From assembly GCF_000002985.6 (NCBI RefSeq), contig NC_003282.8, positions 1,612,001-1,676,000 of the forward strand: a DNA stretch of 64,000 nt. Reading direction: 5' to 3'. Position 1 is the stretch's first letter. Each line of letters opens with the position of its first letter. Shown in pieces: positions 1 to 11,727 of this stretch. The position numbers were made by a program, and so were the translations under genes. Below the pieces are notes generated by a model. It saw only the letters and a list, made by a program, of their open reading frames with translations. It made no database searches and was not told where the DNA came from. The stretch is from Caenorhabditis elegans (Eukaryota; Nematoda; Chromadorea; Rhabditida; Rhabditidae).

Positions 1-430
1 ACCCCTGCTACCTATCTGCCTGCCTTCCTACCTGCCTACCTACCTAACTACCTGCCTACCTACCTACCTACCTACCTAGATACCTACCTATCTACCTACC
101 TACCTATCTGCCTATCTACCTACCTACCTATCTACCTACCTACCTATCTGCCTTTCTACCTACCTAGTTACCCACCTACATACCTAACTACCTATCTACC
201 TATTTACCTACCTACCTATCTAAGCAACTATCTATCCACCTACCTGCCTACCAACCTGAAAATCGACAACATTTCGACAAAATCGGCAAATTTCCCGGGA
301 TTGCTAGAATTAGAGCTGAAAATAGCTGGATTATTGAAAAAGTTGCATAAATTGGCTGAGTTTTGGCTGAAGCTCTACCTACCTACCTACCTACCTAGAT
401 ACCTACCTATCTACCTATCTACCTGCCTAC
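1..430. repeat. CCTA/CCTAT simple repeat
   Basis: Degenerate tetranucleotide array (CCTA with CTAT and CTGC variants) fills about 1-260 and resumes at about 379-430. It lies in the intron just before the DSL exon at 455. The open frame through it (301-729) is only repeat translation. Confidence 0.9.
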
Positions 431-454
431 CACAAATTAAATCAAAATTTCCAG

Positions 455-878
455 ACAATGGCACGGCGAGAAATGTGACGTGTTCTGCTGCTCCGAAACC
501 GCTTCCCGAGTCGGAAAAGTGTGCAATTCCCATGGTCAACTCGGATGTCCCCAAGGAAAACGAGGTCTCGACTGTGCTCTACCAATCAGTAAGAAATGGT
601 GTAAATGCCAGAACAACGGAGCATGCATCTCCTCATTCGGAAAGAATTTGCACGAGAAAATGCAATGCGAGTGTCAGCTGGGATTTCGTGGATCTCATTG
701 TGAAGAACGTGTCGACAACATCGAGATGAAGTCGACGTACGGTGTGGATCCAAAGAAATTCGAGATCGCGACGGCGAAAATGTTGTACGAGAGTGTTGTT
801 GATAATGAGCTGGTCGAGGTGAAGCGGGAACGGACCGGAGGACATTTCTTGCAGAATTTGAGAATTAATGATCAATAA
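455..878 (+). CDS. DSL/EGF protein, last exon (5' part outside window)
   Basis: The exon opens after a TTTCCAG acceptor (454) in phase 2 and ends at TAA 876-878. It encodes a DSL domain beginning QWHGEKCDVFCC with the full later cysteine series (KVCNSHGQLGC, GLDC). An EGF-like module follows (CKCQNNGACIS, then CECQLGFRGSHC), and then a tail of about 55 residues (VDNIEMKSTYGVDPKKFE). DSL domains define Delta/Serrate/LAG-2 type Notch ligands; small secreted worm DSL proteins with one EGF are known. The signal peptide and N-terminal domain should lie upstream of the window. No membrane segment is seen in this exon, so a secreted form is likely. The tail matches the tails of the two DSL genes at 19979 and 21800, which shows common descent. 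Which dsl gene this is I cannot say. Confidence 0.85.
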
Positions 879-954
879 TTTATTGTTATCATCGTTCACT
901 ATATATTAAAGAATATTGTTTGTCTGTCCGTTTTTTTTTGTCACCTGTGACTTC

Positions 955-1385
955 ATACTTTACAGAAGAAGCGGTTTTTGGAAAGGGGTATAATAGTGCT
1001 GTAGTAGACTCTAGGGGCACTGTAGTACTGTAGGAGTACTGTAATAGTACTGTAGGGGTTTTTAGTAGCACTGTAGGATTACTTGCTGTACAGCAGTCCT
1101 GACTACTGTAAGATAACTATGTACTGGGGTGTTGTAATAATACAGTATGGATACTGTAGTGGTACTGTAGAGGTACGGTAGAAGTACTGCAAGGGTACTG
1201 TGGTAGTACTGTAGAGGTAATGTAGGATTACTGTAGTTAATGGAAAATTGACTTTTCGTCTTTTGAAGGGAAATTGGTTTGAGGTTAGTGGGGGAATATG
1301 GTTGGGGTACTGTAGTAATACTGTTGAATTACTGTAGGGATACTGTAGGGGTACGGTTGGATTACTGTACTTTTGAAAACAAATC
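955..1385 (-). repeat. TACTGTAG repeat, one satellite unit
   Basis: Dense TACTGTAGGG-type subrepeats with a block reading CGTCTTTTGAAGGGAAAT and TTAGTGGGGGAATATGG. Its reverse complement matches the 384-bp unit repeated at 58.6-60.0 kb. The rest of the intergenic stretch 1386-1840 is AT-rich and shows me nothing identifiable. Confidence 0.75.
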
Positions 1386-1840
1386 GTGTTTTCTTTTTTA
1401 GAAGATTTTCCAATACACTCAATATTCCTAATCCTGGCTTACTTGTGCAAATTTTAGCCATTTCAGAAAAATTCTAGCTAAAAAAAATAACAGAATTATG
1501 GCAATTTCAGCAATTTCAAGCGATTTTTAGCAAAATTTAGCGGCATTACAGCAAAAAATTCATTGCAAAGTATTAGATTATTTGCGACTACCTTGGCTTA
1601 ATTGACTAACATTTGCCTAATATAAGTCATTATATTTTTGGAAAGAGTGAAGCACTTTTGTCACGCGGCACCAATTTCTAATTTTTTTTTCAATGTTCAG
1701 AAAGTTTCCGTGCATAATATGCTTAAATTTCCGGAAAATTTCACAGATTCAAAACCAATAATTTACAGGCGTCCAAAACTGCCCAGTCTAAAACTGATAC
1801 GATTTTTCGCCTGACCACGAGAAACATTTTTTCCTCCTGT

Positions 1841-1850
1841 CTGCGTCTCT
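1841..1850 (+). promoter_or_regulatory. CTGCGTCTCT promoter motif, receptor gene A
   Basis: CTGCGTCTCT followed by CT-rich sequence, 67 bp before the ATG of gene A. The same motif stands before genes B and C. I recall a GCGTCTC-type motif as common in worm promoters; its function here is inferred. Confidence 0.5.
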
Positions 1851-1916
1851 CGACACTCTCTGTGTCACTTTCTATATTGAATATAGACTATTTTATTGAT
1901 TTTCCAACACAAGAGA

Positions 1917-4750
1917 ATGGCAAAAAACTTCGAACCGTGTAAAATCTGCAATTCACCGGGAAACGGCCTACATTTTGGAATCGATGCTTGCAGGTTTGGA
2001 AATTTTCAGAATTTATAAAAATTCCGAAATTTTTAAAATTAATTTTCAGAGGCTGCACCTCATTTTTCCGGCGAACAATTGTACAGGAAAAAGAATATTA
2101 CTGCAATTCGGATGACTCGTGTGAAATTGGGAAAAGTTAGTTGTTTTTTAAATTGAAAATTTTTTTAAAATTTTTTTAATTGAAAAAAGAAAAAAAAAGT
2201 TTTTTAAATTGAATTTAAATTCTAAAAAAATTAGTTTTAAAGAATTGCCAAAAAAAATCGCAAAACAGCCAAGACGTGGGCCTATTTTAACTGTTTTTCT
2301 TCTGTTAAAAATAAAGATTTTTCATTTAACAAAACATTTGTCATTCATTTTTCAATTATTTTTGTGTTCAAAATCAATTTTAAAAAAATATTTTAGAAAT
2401 TTGAGCTCTAGCTCCCCCCATATCTTGGCTCTGCTTCAATTTTTTTTTTTGAATTTTTCCAACTTTTTTCAGGTGAAGCTGCTCTAAAATCTCCTTGCAG
2501 AAAATGCCGATTTGCAAAATGTTTGGAAGTTGGTATGAAAAGTGAAGGTAAATGGTTTTTTTTCTCCGAAAAATTTAATAAAACCCTGGAAATTTTAAAA
2601 TTCGGGGACTAGAAACACCCAAAAAAAACCCATCCCAGACTGAAAATATCTCGTTTTTGTTTTTGTCAAACGTTTTTGTCAAAGAAAATATTCCAGAAAA
2701 AATGCGGGGGTAGAAAAGGAAAAGTACCAAAACTACTGTATGTGTTGATTTACGCCTGTAAAACGAAAAGAAAAATTTAAAACTTGTTAAAAATGTCAAA
2801 AATCCGGCAAAAATATCAGTGGCCGAATTTTCCCCAGAATTTTGACAAAATTTTTATTACAAATTTTTCATATGTGCGACAAATTTCAAAATTTGCCGAG
2901 CGCGGCAACTTCGGCAAGTCCACTTTTTGAATTATTATATCGGCAAATTCAAAAATTGGACTTGCCGAAGTTGCCGCGCTCGGCAAATTCTGCAAATTTG
3001 CCGTATATCCCTGGCGGCCACGTTGGGCCTACCGGAATTCAGCCTAAAAGTATAATAAATTTCAGCAGTACAAAAGAATCGAGATTCCTATGGAAAACGC
3101 CGAGAACTTGCCATTTATGCAGCTAACCCCTCTCCATCAAGCGTCCGTCTCAAATTCCCAGCCCCCTACTTCATGCTGGAATCCGTTAAAAATCAATATT
3201 CCCACCTGGAAAGTGTCCGACTAGTGGTGCATCTGGACGAGGGCACCAGCATGTTCTCAAAGCGGATTCCGAAACCGCATACCTTCAGAGATACCGATAA
3301 GCTTATGTTTCGCGAGTATGACATGGTTACTGACTGGGCTATGAACTCATTCCCACAACTCGCAGACTTCCCGAATGATCAACGGAAGATCCTTTTGAAG
3401 CACTTTTATCTTCAATTTTTCATACTGGAAAGTGGATTCATGGCCTGCAGAAATGGTCGAAATGATGTGTGGTTTCTTCCGAACGGAGATTATATTGATT
3501 GTCGAGATCTCGCAAGTTTCTACCGAGATCCGACGCGTCCAGAATCAAGCTCACAGTCGATAAGTCCAGAGCATGCAGCATTGTATGGTTCCAAGGCTCA
3601 ATTTATTTTGAAGGCTACTAACTTTTTACAGAATGATGAAGGGAACATGTACGGGATGCAGGAGGATGGTGACTAATACCATGCTGAAGGATAATATCGA
3701 CCAATGCGAATTCTTGGCACTATCAGCGTTGATTCTTTTTCAGACAGGTCTGTTTCTTGTAAACTTTGTGCTCAAACATTGTGCACTACAATATTAAAAT
3801 GTGTCATACATATAAACGTTATGATTTGTATTGATGCATCATAATTGAAAATATGCATCTGTATTTATTCAATAAACTTATGTGAGTACAACATATTATA
3901 AGAATGGAATACATTTTTTACACCTGAACTTTTTACAATTTTAAAGGATTAAAAAAAAACAACATTGACCTCAACTACTAGATTATTGAGGTCTTAAATT
4001 GGAAACATAAGTGCAACAGTCTTCTATAGTTGATTTGATTTACAATAATGAAACATATGAAACATAATTGCTTTGACTTGGCATAACTAGTTTATGAAAA
4101 TTAATCGAGACTACGTAATAGAAAAAATACATTATAAGTAACTTACAATTAATACACCATAATTTAGTTAGCCCAAAATAATTCAGACTATGCATTAAAT
4201 TTGAAACTAAATACATTATATTAGCCCCGTCAAAAGAAAATCGATGTGTTTATTTTTGAAAATCATGTTGTTTTAGACTTGATTATCTATGATCAAAACT
4301 AACGAAACGATGTATCGAAATTAAAACTATGTATTATGTATCATTATAACCTTCCTACGTCGTAATTTTTAAGATGTATGGTGAAATTGATGTGTTCATT
4401 AAAATTACAAAGTGCACATGATAATTGAAATTGTGTATGCACTAATATTCAGAATCATAGATGATTAATTTTTTATCAAACAAATTATATTTCCAGGCCT
4501 AGAAGGACAATCGGAATCCTGTATGGAGACTTGCAAGAAAATTCGAAGCACAGTGCAACGGGAGCTTCTACAGTACTACGCGGGGAAAAGGACCCAGGAA
4601 TATTCGATTCGAATGGGAAATGTGCTCTCGTTGCTTCCAAGTGTGCTGAGTTCCACCTATAAAATGTTGGACGATATGGAGCTGATGTATATAATGAATA
4701 AACAGGACCACTCATTTTTCAAATATTTTGTGGAATCTAAGAGAATTTGA
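1917..4750 (+). CDS. Nuclear hormone receptor A
   Basis: Six exons: 1917-1993, 2050-2135, 2473-2547, 3066-3582, 3632-3747, 4497-4750; phases join and give 374 aa. Residues about 8-75 form the two-zinc-finger DNA-binding domain (CKICNS, DACRGCTSFFRR, then SPCRKCRFAKCLEVGM). The rest is a worm-type ligand-binding domain with the family phrases FYLQFFILESGF and DVWFLPNGDYIDC. It is a nuclear transcription factor of the expanded nematode group, which is thought to derive from HNF4; its ligand is unknown. It is closest to gene C, with the same exon pattern, a fused last exon (LSSTYKMLDDMELMYIMNK) and an AT-rich fifth intron of about 750 bp. Exon 4 could use several nearby donors; I chose GT at 3583 because it keeps the frame and matches gene C. 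The fifth intron contains an AATAAA near 3870, so a shorter transcript is possible. Confidence 0.88.
2893..2988. repeat. GGCAA-type hairpin in intron 3 of gene A
   Basis: Two arms of about 40 bp (TTTGCCGAGCGCGGCAACTT and its reverse complement) around a short AT-rich loop. The TTTGCCG/CGGCAAA core is shared with the hAT-like element at 41880 and with the region near 17480-17580. Confidence 0.75.
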
Positions 4751-5261
4751 ATGAATGTTTCTTTGTACAAAAACCATCACCAGCCTCTAATCGTTTGTCT
4801 TGTCCTGAAAGTGTATGTTGTAGTGTATTTGTTCGAACAAAATGACTGCTGACGAGGTCAAACACTAGAAAACATCTATTTCGATTGTCTCGAAGGGAAT
4901 GAGCGTCCCCTGCCCGATGTGTGTGATGGTTCCGCGGCTGTTGGGCTCCGTTTTGGTGTTAATGTCTGTAGGTAGGCTGTCTTCATAGAATCAATTGTTG
5001 AAGTATGTTTTTTTTTTTGAAAATAATTATTTTTTGGGGTATCAGGGATTTAGATTGGAAAAGCTCCGAACAAAAACGTAATTTTTTGAAGTCTAGATAA
5101 ACAATCACACATTTTTTGTAACTTACATACTATGTTTTCCCTCTTTTTTCCCACCCTCCAGCCCCGAGAAAGCCTAAACTTAAGTAAGCGTAAGCCTAGT
5201 CCATATCCTAAGCCTAAGTCTAAGCCTAAGACTAAGCCTATATCTATAATACATCAACTCG
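4751..5261. other. Intergenic, with degraded telomere-like tract
   Basis: 3' flank of gene A. About 5168-5251 is a degenerate run of GCCTAA units, the C-rich strand of the nematode TTAGGC telomere repeat. No coding exon is seen. Confidence 0.7.
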
Positions 5262-5461
5262 ACATGTTGAACCGAGAAAAATGAGGAGGTAATCGCATTA
5301 AAGTTTCAAGTAGTCACGTGGGGGTAATTTGTGGTTTCATTAAACTTTAGTTTGAATTTACAACCTACTCAAGTAACATAATTACTTGAGTTCTATACAC
5401 AAGTTTTACCAAAATCCAATGTTATGTTAAAAAATTCATTGTTAAAAACAAAAAAAACAGT

Positions 5462-7177
5462 CTAACTGGTCTTGAAGCCCAAGTTATAGAATTTCTCGTC
5501 CACCGAATACGCATTCATCACATTCGAAATTGTCATATCTTCATGGAATCGTTGAGTGGCTCTCTGAAAAATAAGTGAACGACATTTGAAGAAAGTTGAC
5601 TTTTCAATAGATATGTATAAAGATACAGGGTGACAATTAATTATGGGAAGCCGTAAAAACGTCATAAAAACGCTGTAACTTGAGATAATGTTTCAAAATT
5701 TTTACCTGCGAATTAAGAAAATATTTCTGATGATATATTCTTAAAAATGGTTAAAGTAATGATTTATAATGAAAAATGTATTAATCTACAGTTCCCAACT
5801 ATTTTAGAATATTGAAATTCTTCAAAAACTGAAATTTTGAACATCGAACCAACTATCCTGAGAATCCCATTTTTTGCGGCCCACTCAAATTTGTAATTTT
5901 CTTTGGGTGTCTGTTGGCCTTGAATGTTATATTCACAAGTTCATGTTTTCGAATATACAAAACTCTAGTCATAGTTCTGTTCTGACACCATTTTGGGGTG
6001 ATTCAAGGTTTACTCCGAGCTCCTGGAGCTTCTTCAATTCACCTTGAAAAGCACTGAAAAAGGTATTTTTTGGGTATGTTCTTTTTGGACCCCCATAACT
6101 TTTTTGAGAACAAGTTTCAGATAATTTTTTTTCGATGAAATTTTAGTCAAATACTTGATTAACATTATCTCCATAAAAAATCATATTAATAGCTCGTTGG
6201 CGCCGTGGGCTGGAACGCGAAAAAAACTTCCCATAATTAATTGTCACCCTGTATATGTATATATGTAATCATATGCACGTATATGTATAATTGATATGTA
6301 ATAGATATGTATAACCTATATGTATATAGTAATACATATGTTCAAAACCTAGTAGTATTATATAAACCTAGTATAGAATATTACCATAACTAGTACCTAC
6401 CTATGTATATGTATAAAATATGATGCCATGATCAGACTGAATGGTAGGTTAATCATCAATCAAAAAATTACTTCAAAATAATACCCCGGTTTCAGTTATA
6501 CACCATAACGCCGAATTCAGTAAGCCTATTGTTGGTTTTCGGTAGTTAGTGAATAAACTTATTATTATTATTATTATTATTTGGGTGTATATCTTATATC
6601 ATACTATTTTATACATGTTCTTATTAAGGAAAAGGTTTATTTCGTTGCACCTCTGATTACGGCTCAAAAACCTACCTGTAAATTCGGTAGGATTGACAAT
6701 ATATCCCCTAGTCGAATTGACGAATCTAATTCTGATCTCGTCAGCTTGGAGTACTGTAGAACTTCCCGCTGCACGGATTCCCGAATCCTTCTGCATGATT
6801 CTGTGCATTGATCGGACTGGCCTTCTAGCCCCGTGTCGAATAGAGTTAAGGCTGTTAGAGCCAGAAATTCGAATTTGTCACACGCAATTCGGATCATTGG
6901 ATCGTACACATTGCGGCGGTAAGTGTCGAATGAGCTGGCGAACATTCTGGAAAATTTTTTAAATCGGCAAAGATATTTGAATAGATTCCTACTTGGAAGC
7001 TTCTACCTCGGAAATTGGCTGTTGTCCATCTGGATCGTGATAATACGTTTCTGGATTCACACAATCAATATAATCACCAGATGGTAGGTAGGTAATGTCT
7101 GTTCTGCCATATTGACATGCGAAATAGCCACCTTCGAGGATGATGAATTGTAGGTAGAAGTTGTGGAGCAGGGTTGT
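5462..7177 (-). pseudogene. 5'-truncated nuclear receptor copy (exons 4-6 of gene B)
   Basis: Minus-strand exons 7177-6993, 6946-6676 and 5563-5462 mirror exons 4, 5 and 6 of gene B with splice sites kept. They encode only the second half of a ligand-binding domain. No DNA-binding domain exists on this strand: the arm ends inside intron 3 sequence at about 7531. The last exon reads VDEKFYNLGFKTS where gene B has VDEIFYNMGFKTS; the K agrees with gene D (VDEKFYDN), so this copy keeps the family residue. It could be transcribed, but as it stands it is a gene fragment. Confidence 0.8.
5626..6251. mobile_element. 626-bp TA-flanked MITE (left copy)
   Basis: Inverted ends CAGGGTGACAATTAATTATG... 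and ...CCATAATTAATTGTCACCCTG, flanked by TA on each side (5624-5625, 6252-6253), as expected for Tc1/mariner-type insertion. There is no transposase frame. It sits in the last intron of the truncated receptor copy and was duplicated with the arm. Confidence 0.85.
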
Positions 7178-7524
7178 CTGAAAGAATTCGAGGTATGGAC
7201 TTTGGACAGGGTAAGCATTCTTGGACAGACTCTAAGCAGGCTTTTGCCAAATAACGAGCAGAACTTTACTCGACCAGGCTGGGAAAGATTTGGACCAGAA
7301 TTGGTCCTGATATTGTTCAACTCTTCGCTTGGCCATAATCAGACTCAGGCCAGATCTAGACGGTCATTCAAATAAAATTGGCTATCCTAGGCCAGTCCTA
7401 CCAAATCATGATTCAGACTTAGGTCTGATCTTAGCCAGATCTTATTTAGAACAGACATCGGCTAGGTCTCTGTAAATCCTTGGCTAAGTAAGAATTAAGA
7501 AGTCAAAGTCCTAACAAATTGTTA

Positions 7525-7614
7525 GATATTCAAGAGGAATTCGAGCTGCGGAATGTGCTCAACGCCTATTCGTTGGATAAAATGTTTTACGAGAATTGTC
7601 TCGGCAAATTTTAA
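7525..7614 (+). pseudogene. Relic last exon of a lost nuclear receptor
   Basis: Thirty codons to TAA 7612-7614 read DIQEEFELRNVLNAYSLDKM and then FYENCLGKF. This is the end of a receptor ligand-binding domain (compare NVMNAYSVDE in gene B, HVMKAYAVDEKFYDNC in gene D). A possible TTAG acceptor precedes it and AATAAA follows at about 7629. Everything upstream has been replaced by the inverted arm, whose inner end falls at about 7531, inside this exon. Confidence 0.75.
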
Positions 7615-7639
7615 CTTTTCTTTGTTTGAATAAATTTAG

Positions 7640-7860
7640 TTTGAGAACGTGAATATTGATTTTTAGTTAATTATTGATTTTTCAGAGAATTATTGAATTT
7701 TCAATTGAATTATTGATTTTTCGGTAAGGTATTATTTTTAGTAAATTATTGATTTTTCAGTGAGTTATTGATTTTTAATGAATTATTGATTTTAAAGTAA
7801 ATTATTGAAATCTCAATGAATTATTCAAATTCAGTAAATAATTAATTTTTCAGAAAAAAA
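7640..7860 (+). repeat. AATTATTGATTTTTCAGT tandem repeat
   Basis: About ten degenerate copies of an 18-20 bp unit (AATTATTGATTTTTCAGT) follow the relic exon. Many copies contain TTTTCAG, so the tract mimics splice acceptors. It is part of the intergenic stretch before gene B. Confidence 0.8.
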
Positions 7861-8071
7861 AGTTGATTTTTGATTCTGTTTCAATGTTTTCAATAACTTA
7901 TTGCTTTTTCAGGCCAATTCCAATATCGATAAGATATCGGCTTCTCAATCAAAAAAATATTTTAAGAGCATATTCTCAGTTGATTCTTGGAAGTTTTATC
8001 GAAATAAATCAGTTTTTCTATCACATTTCCTTTATCATCTCAACTTTCTGTTTCTCATTCTCTCTCTCTCA

Positions 8072-8080
8072 CTGCGTCTC
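8072..8080 (+). promoter_or_regulatory. CTGCGTCTC promoter motif, receptor gene B
   Basis: CTGCGTCTC inside a CT-rich run (TCTCTCTCTCACTGCGTCTC), 119 bp before the gene B ATG. It has the same motif and setting as genes A and C. Confidence 0.5.
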
Positions 8081-8198
8081 TTTCTCTCTCGTTTTCTGTC
8101 GACTATTCCGTTCTGTATTTTGTAGCCTCACAAATTCAAGTCACATATGTAAACAGACCTCTTATTTTTGATTTAATTTCCTTCCTTCAAAACAAAAA

Positions 8199-11100
8199 AT
8201 GCCCCAACACTGTCAAGTATGTGGTGTTCCGTCGGCTCGAATTCATTTTGGCGGAGTCGTTTGCAGGTATTTTTTTTCGCGGAAAATTTAAATTCAAAAA
8301 AAAATGAAGCAAAGTTACAGCGCATGTTCGGCATTTTTTCGTCGAACCGTTGTTCGTGGCCACGAGTACAGGTGTAAGCAGATGGAAAATTGTCTGATTG
8401 TTTCGAGTAAGTTAAGCACACTCGAAATGGCGGGAAAATATTTTTTTGGAAATTTTGTGACTGTAAGTTGAAGGGGTTGTATTTAGTCGAGTTTTTATTG
8501 CTTTATTAGACTTGAAATTGTCTGAAAACACCGAATTTCATAGTGAAACTTCTTGAAACTTTCTCAAAAAAAAGTTATGGCGACTCAAAAAAATGACTTA
8601 AAATTAATGAAAATTTGAAATTTGACAGACTGGAAACTAACTTTTTTGAATTCACCGTCTAATTTTGGTTATACAAATTAATTATCTTGCGTTTTTAACT
8701 TGATTTAGGTACATTTATGGATCACCAGATTTGGTAAAATTTGATAACTTCTGATGATGAAATTCGGAGTTCTCAGACAATTTCGAGTCTAATAAAGCAA
8801 TAAAAAATATTACTACACCACATTTAAACGTCCGTAAAGCTTGTGAACGCGTACTTGCGCCTCCTAACGCCCGTTAATTATTCACTAATGGGTTAATGTG
8901 ATGACGAAAAATGCAAAAATGTATTTTTATACATTTTTTCCCATATTCATGTGTGTAGAAAAATGTTTAAAAACACATGAATTTTTTGCATTTTTCGACA
9001 TTTTTCTACATTGGCCGACGGCCTACTTCAACTCTACTTCAATTCCAAAAAATGCAAAAAATACATGCGTTTTTTTAAACATTTTTCTGCACACATGAAT
9101 AAAAATACATTTGTGCATTATAAAGCTAGAAAACTAGAAAACATGAAATTGTCAACATTTTCCAGCAATTCGAAACATGTGCAAAAAGTGTCGATACACA
9201 AAATGCATATTAGTCGGAATGAAACGCGAGAGTGTTCAAAAATTTCGAGATGTCTACGGAAAACGAGAGATCACCGTGAAAAACTCCACAAAGACTGCTT
9301 CTCCAATTTTAAAAGATTTTGTGAAAAACTACGAGCATCTTGAAAATGTTCGACGGGTGATTCATCGAGACAATTCGAGAAGTGTCTTTGCAAAGGAAGC
9401 TCCGAGGCCCGTGAATTACAAAGAGGCTACGAAAGTTCTTCTCAAAGAGTTTAAGCTTGTTAAGGACTGGATTAACAATTCGTTCCGAGAGTTTTCAGAG
9501 CTTCCAGATGATCAGAAGGTGACCCTTTTTTCAATCTTTGCCTGACTATGTCTGCAGAGGTTTGGCCATATTCTGGCGATTTTTAGCCCAGGTCTAAACA
9601 AAGTTTGAAAACTGAGAAGTTGGCAGTGGCCTGGCAGAGTTCAGTTCCAGGCCGGTAGAATATCTACCGATTTGTCAGGACTTTGACTTCTTAATTCTTA
9701 CTGAGCCAAGGATTGACAGAGACCTAGCCGATGTCTATTCTAAATAAGATCTGGCTAAGATCAGACCTAAGTCTGAATCATGATTTGGTAGGACTGGTAT
9801 AGGATAGCCAATTTTATTTGAATGACCGTCTAGATCTGGCCTGAGTCTGATTATAGCCAAGCGAAGAGTTGAACAATATCAGGACCAATTCTGGTCCAAA
9901 TCTTTCCCAGCCTGGTCGAGTAAAGTTCTGCTCGTTATTTGGCAAAAGCCTGCTTAGAGTCTGTCCAAGAATGCTTACCCTGTCCAAAGTCCATACCTCG
10001 AATTCTTTCAGACAACCCTGCTCCACAACTTCTACCTACAATTCATCATCCTCGAAGGTGGCTATTTCGCATGTCAATATGGCAGAACAGACATTACCTA
10101 CCTACCATCTGGTGATTATATTGATTGTGTGAATCCAGAAACGTATTATCACGATCCAGATGGACAACAGCCAATTTCCGAGGTAGAAGCTTCCAAGTAG
10201 GAATCTATTCAAATATCTTTGCCGATTTAAAAAATTTTCCAGAATGTTCGCCAGCTCATTCGACACTTACCGCCGCAATGTGTACGATCCAATGATCCGA
10301 ATTGCGTGTGACAAATTCGAATTTCTGGCTCTAACAGCCTTAACTCTATTCGACACGGGGCTAGAAGGCCAGTCCGATCAATGCACAGAATCATGCAGAA
10401 GGATTCGGGAATCCGTGCAGCGGGAAGTTCTACAGTACTCCAAGCTGACGAGATCAGAATTAGATTCGTCAATTCGACTAGGGGATATATTGTCAATCCT
10501 ACCGAATTTACAGGTAGGTTTTTGAGCCGTAATCAGAGGTGCAACGAAATAAACCTTTTCCTTAATAAGAACATGTATAAAATAGTATGATATAAGATAT
10601 ACACCCAAATAATAATAATAATAATAATAAGTTTATTCACTAACTACCGAAAACCAACAATAGGCTTACTGAATTCGGCGTTATGGTGTATAACTGAAAC
10701 CGGGGTATTATTTTGAAGTAATTTTTTGATTGATGATTAACCTACCATTCAGTCTGATCATGGCATCATATTTTATACATATACATAGGTAGGTACTAGT
10801 TATGGTAATATTCTATACTAGGTTTATATAATACTACTAGGTTTTGAACATATGTATTACTATATACATATAGGTTATACATATCTATTACATATCAATT
10901 ATACATATACGTGCATATGATTACATATATACATATACAGGGTGACAATTAATTATGGGAAGTTTTTTTCGCGTTCCAGCCCACGGCGCCAACGAGCTAT
11001 TAATATGATTTTTTATGGAGATAATGTTAATCAAGTATTTGACTAAAATTTCATCGAAAAAAAATTATCTGAAACTTGTTCTCAAAAAAGTTATGGGGGT

Positions 11101-11727
11101 CCAAAAAGAACATACCCAAAAAATACCTTTTTCAGTGCTTTTCAAGGTGAATTGAAGAAGCTCCAGGAGCTCGGAGTAAACCTTGAATCACCCCAAAATG
11201 GTGTCAGAACAGAACTATGACTAGAGTTTTGTATATTCGAAAACATGAACTTGTGAATATAACATTCAAGGCCAACAGACACCCAAAGAAAATTACAAAT
11301 TTGAGTGGGCCGCAAAAAATGGGATTCTCAGGATAGTTGGTTCGATGTTCAAAATTTCAGTTTTTGAAGAATTTCAATATTCTAAAATAGTTGGGAACTG
11401 TAGATTAATACATTTTTCATTATAAATCATTACTTTAACCATTTTTAAGAATATATCATCAGAAATATTTTCTTAATTCGCAGGTAAAAATTTTGAAACA
11501 TTATCTCAAGTTACAGCGTTTTTATGACGTTTTTACGGCTTCCCATAATTAATTGTCACCCTGTATCTTTATACATATCTATTGAAAAGTCAACTTTCTT
11601 CAAATGTCGTTCACTTATTTTTCAGAGAGCCACTCAACGATTCCATGAAGATATGACAATTTCGAATGTGATGAATGCGTATTCGGTGGACGAGATATTC
11701 TATAACATGGGTTTCAAGACCAGTTAG
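8199..11727 (+). CDS. Nuclear hormone receptor B
   Basis: Six exons: 8199-8266, 8321-8406, 9166-9518, 10012-10196, 10243-10513, 11626-11727; 354 aa in one frame. The DNA-binding domain is at about residues 5-75 (CQVCGVPSARIHFGG, CRACSAFFRRTVVRG, MCKKCRYTKCILVGM). The ligand-binding domain carries the family marks FYLQFIILEGGYFAC and PSGDYIDCVNPETYY. The last exon ends NVMNAYSVDEIFYN. It is a nuclear transcription factor of the nematode-expanded class; its ligand is unknown. It is most like gene D in exon layout, with the last coding segment (RATQRFHEDM) on its own exon. Exons 4-6 lie in the right arm of the inverted duplication, so the 3' half has a mirror copy 2.1 kb upstream. The last intron holds a 626-bp MITE; intron 2 holds two further inverted repeats. 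Confidence 0.9.
8491..8807. repeat. Inverted repeat in intron 2 of gene B
   Basis: Ends are near reverse complements: TTTATTGCTTTATTAGACTT near 8491, and AGTCTAATAAAGCAATAAA near 8786-8804. The length and the lack of an open frame suggest a MITE. Confidence 0.7.
8909..9119. repeat. Second inverted repeat in intron 2 of gene B
   Basis: Left half contains AAATGCAAAAATGTATTTTTA and CATGTGTGTAGAAAAATGTT; the right half contains their near reverse complements (AACATTTTTCTGCACACATG, AAAAATACATTTGTGCATT). The centre is near 9014. Confidence 0.7.

Larger units (their letters stand above)
5262..7531 (-). repeat. Left arm of 2.27-kb inverted duplication
   Basis: This segment is the reverse complement of 9658-11929. 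From 5462 to 7375 the two coordinates always sum to 17189, so there is no indel over 1.9 kb. Homology becomes patchy at both ends: several indels lie between 5262 and 5460, and scattered substitutions beyond 7330. The arm carries receptor exons 4-6 of gene B, the MITE, an ATT microsatellite (about 6560-6580) and part of intron 3. Confidence 0.95.
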
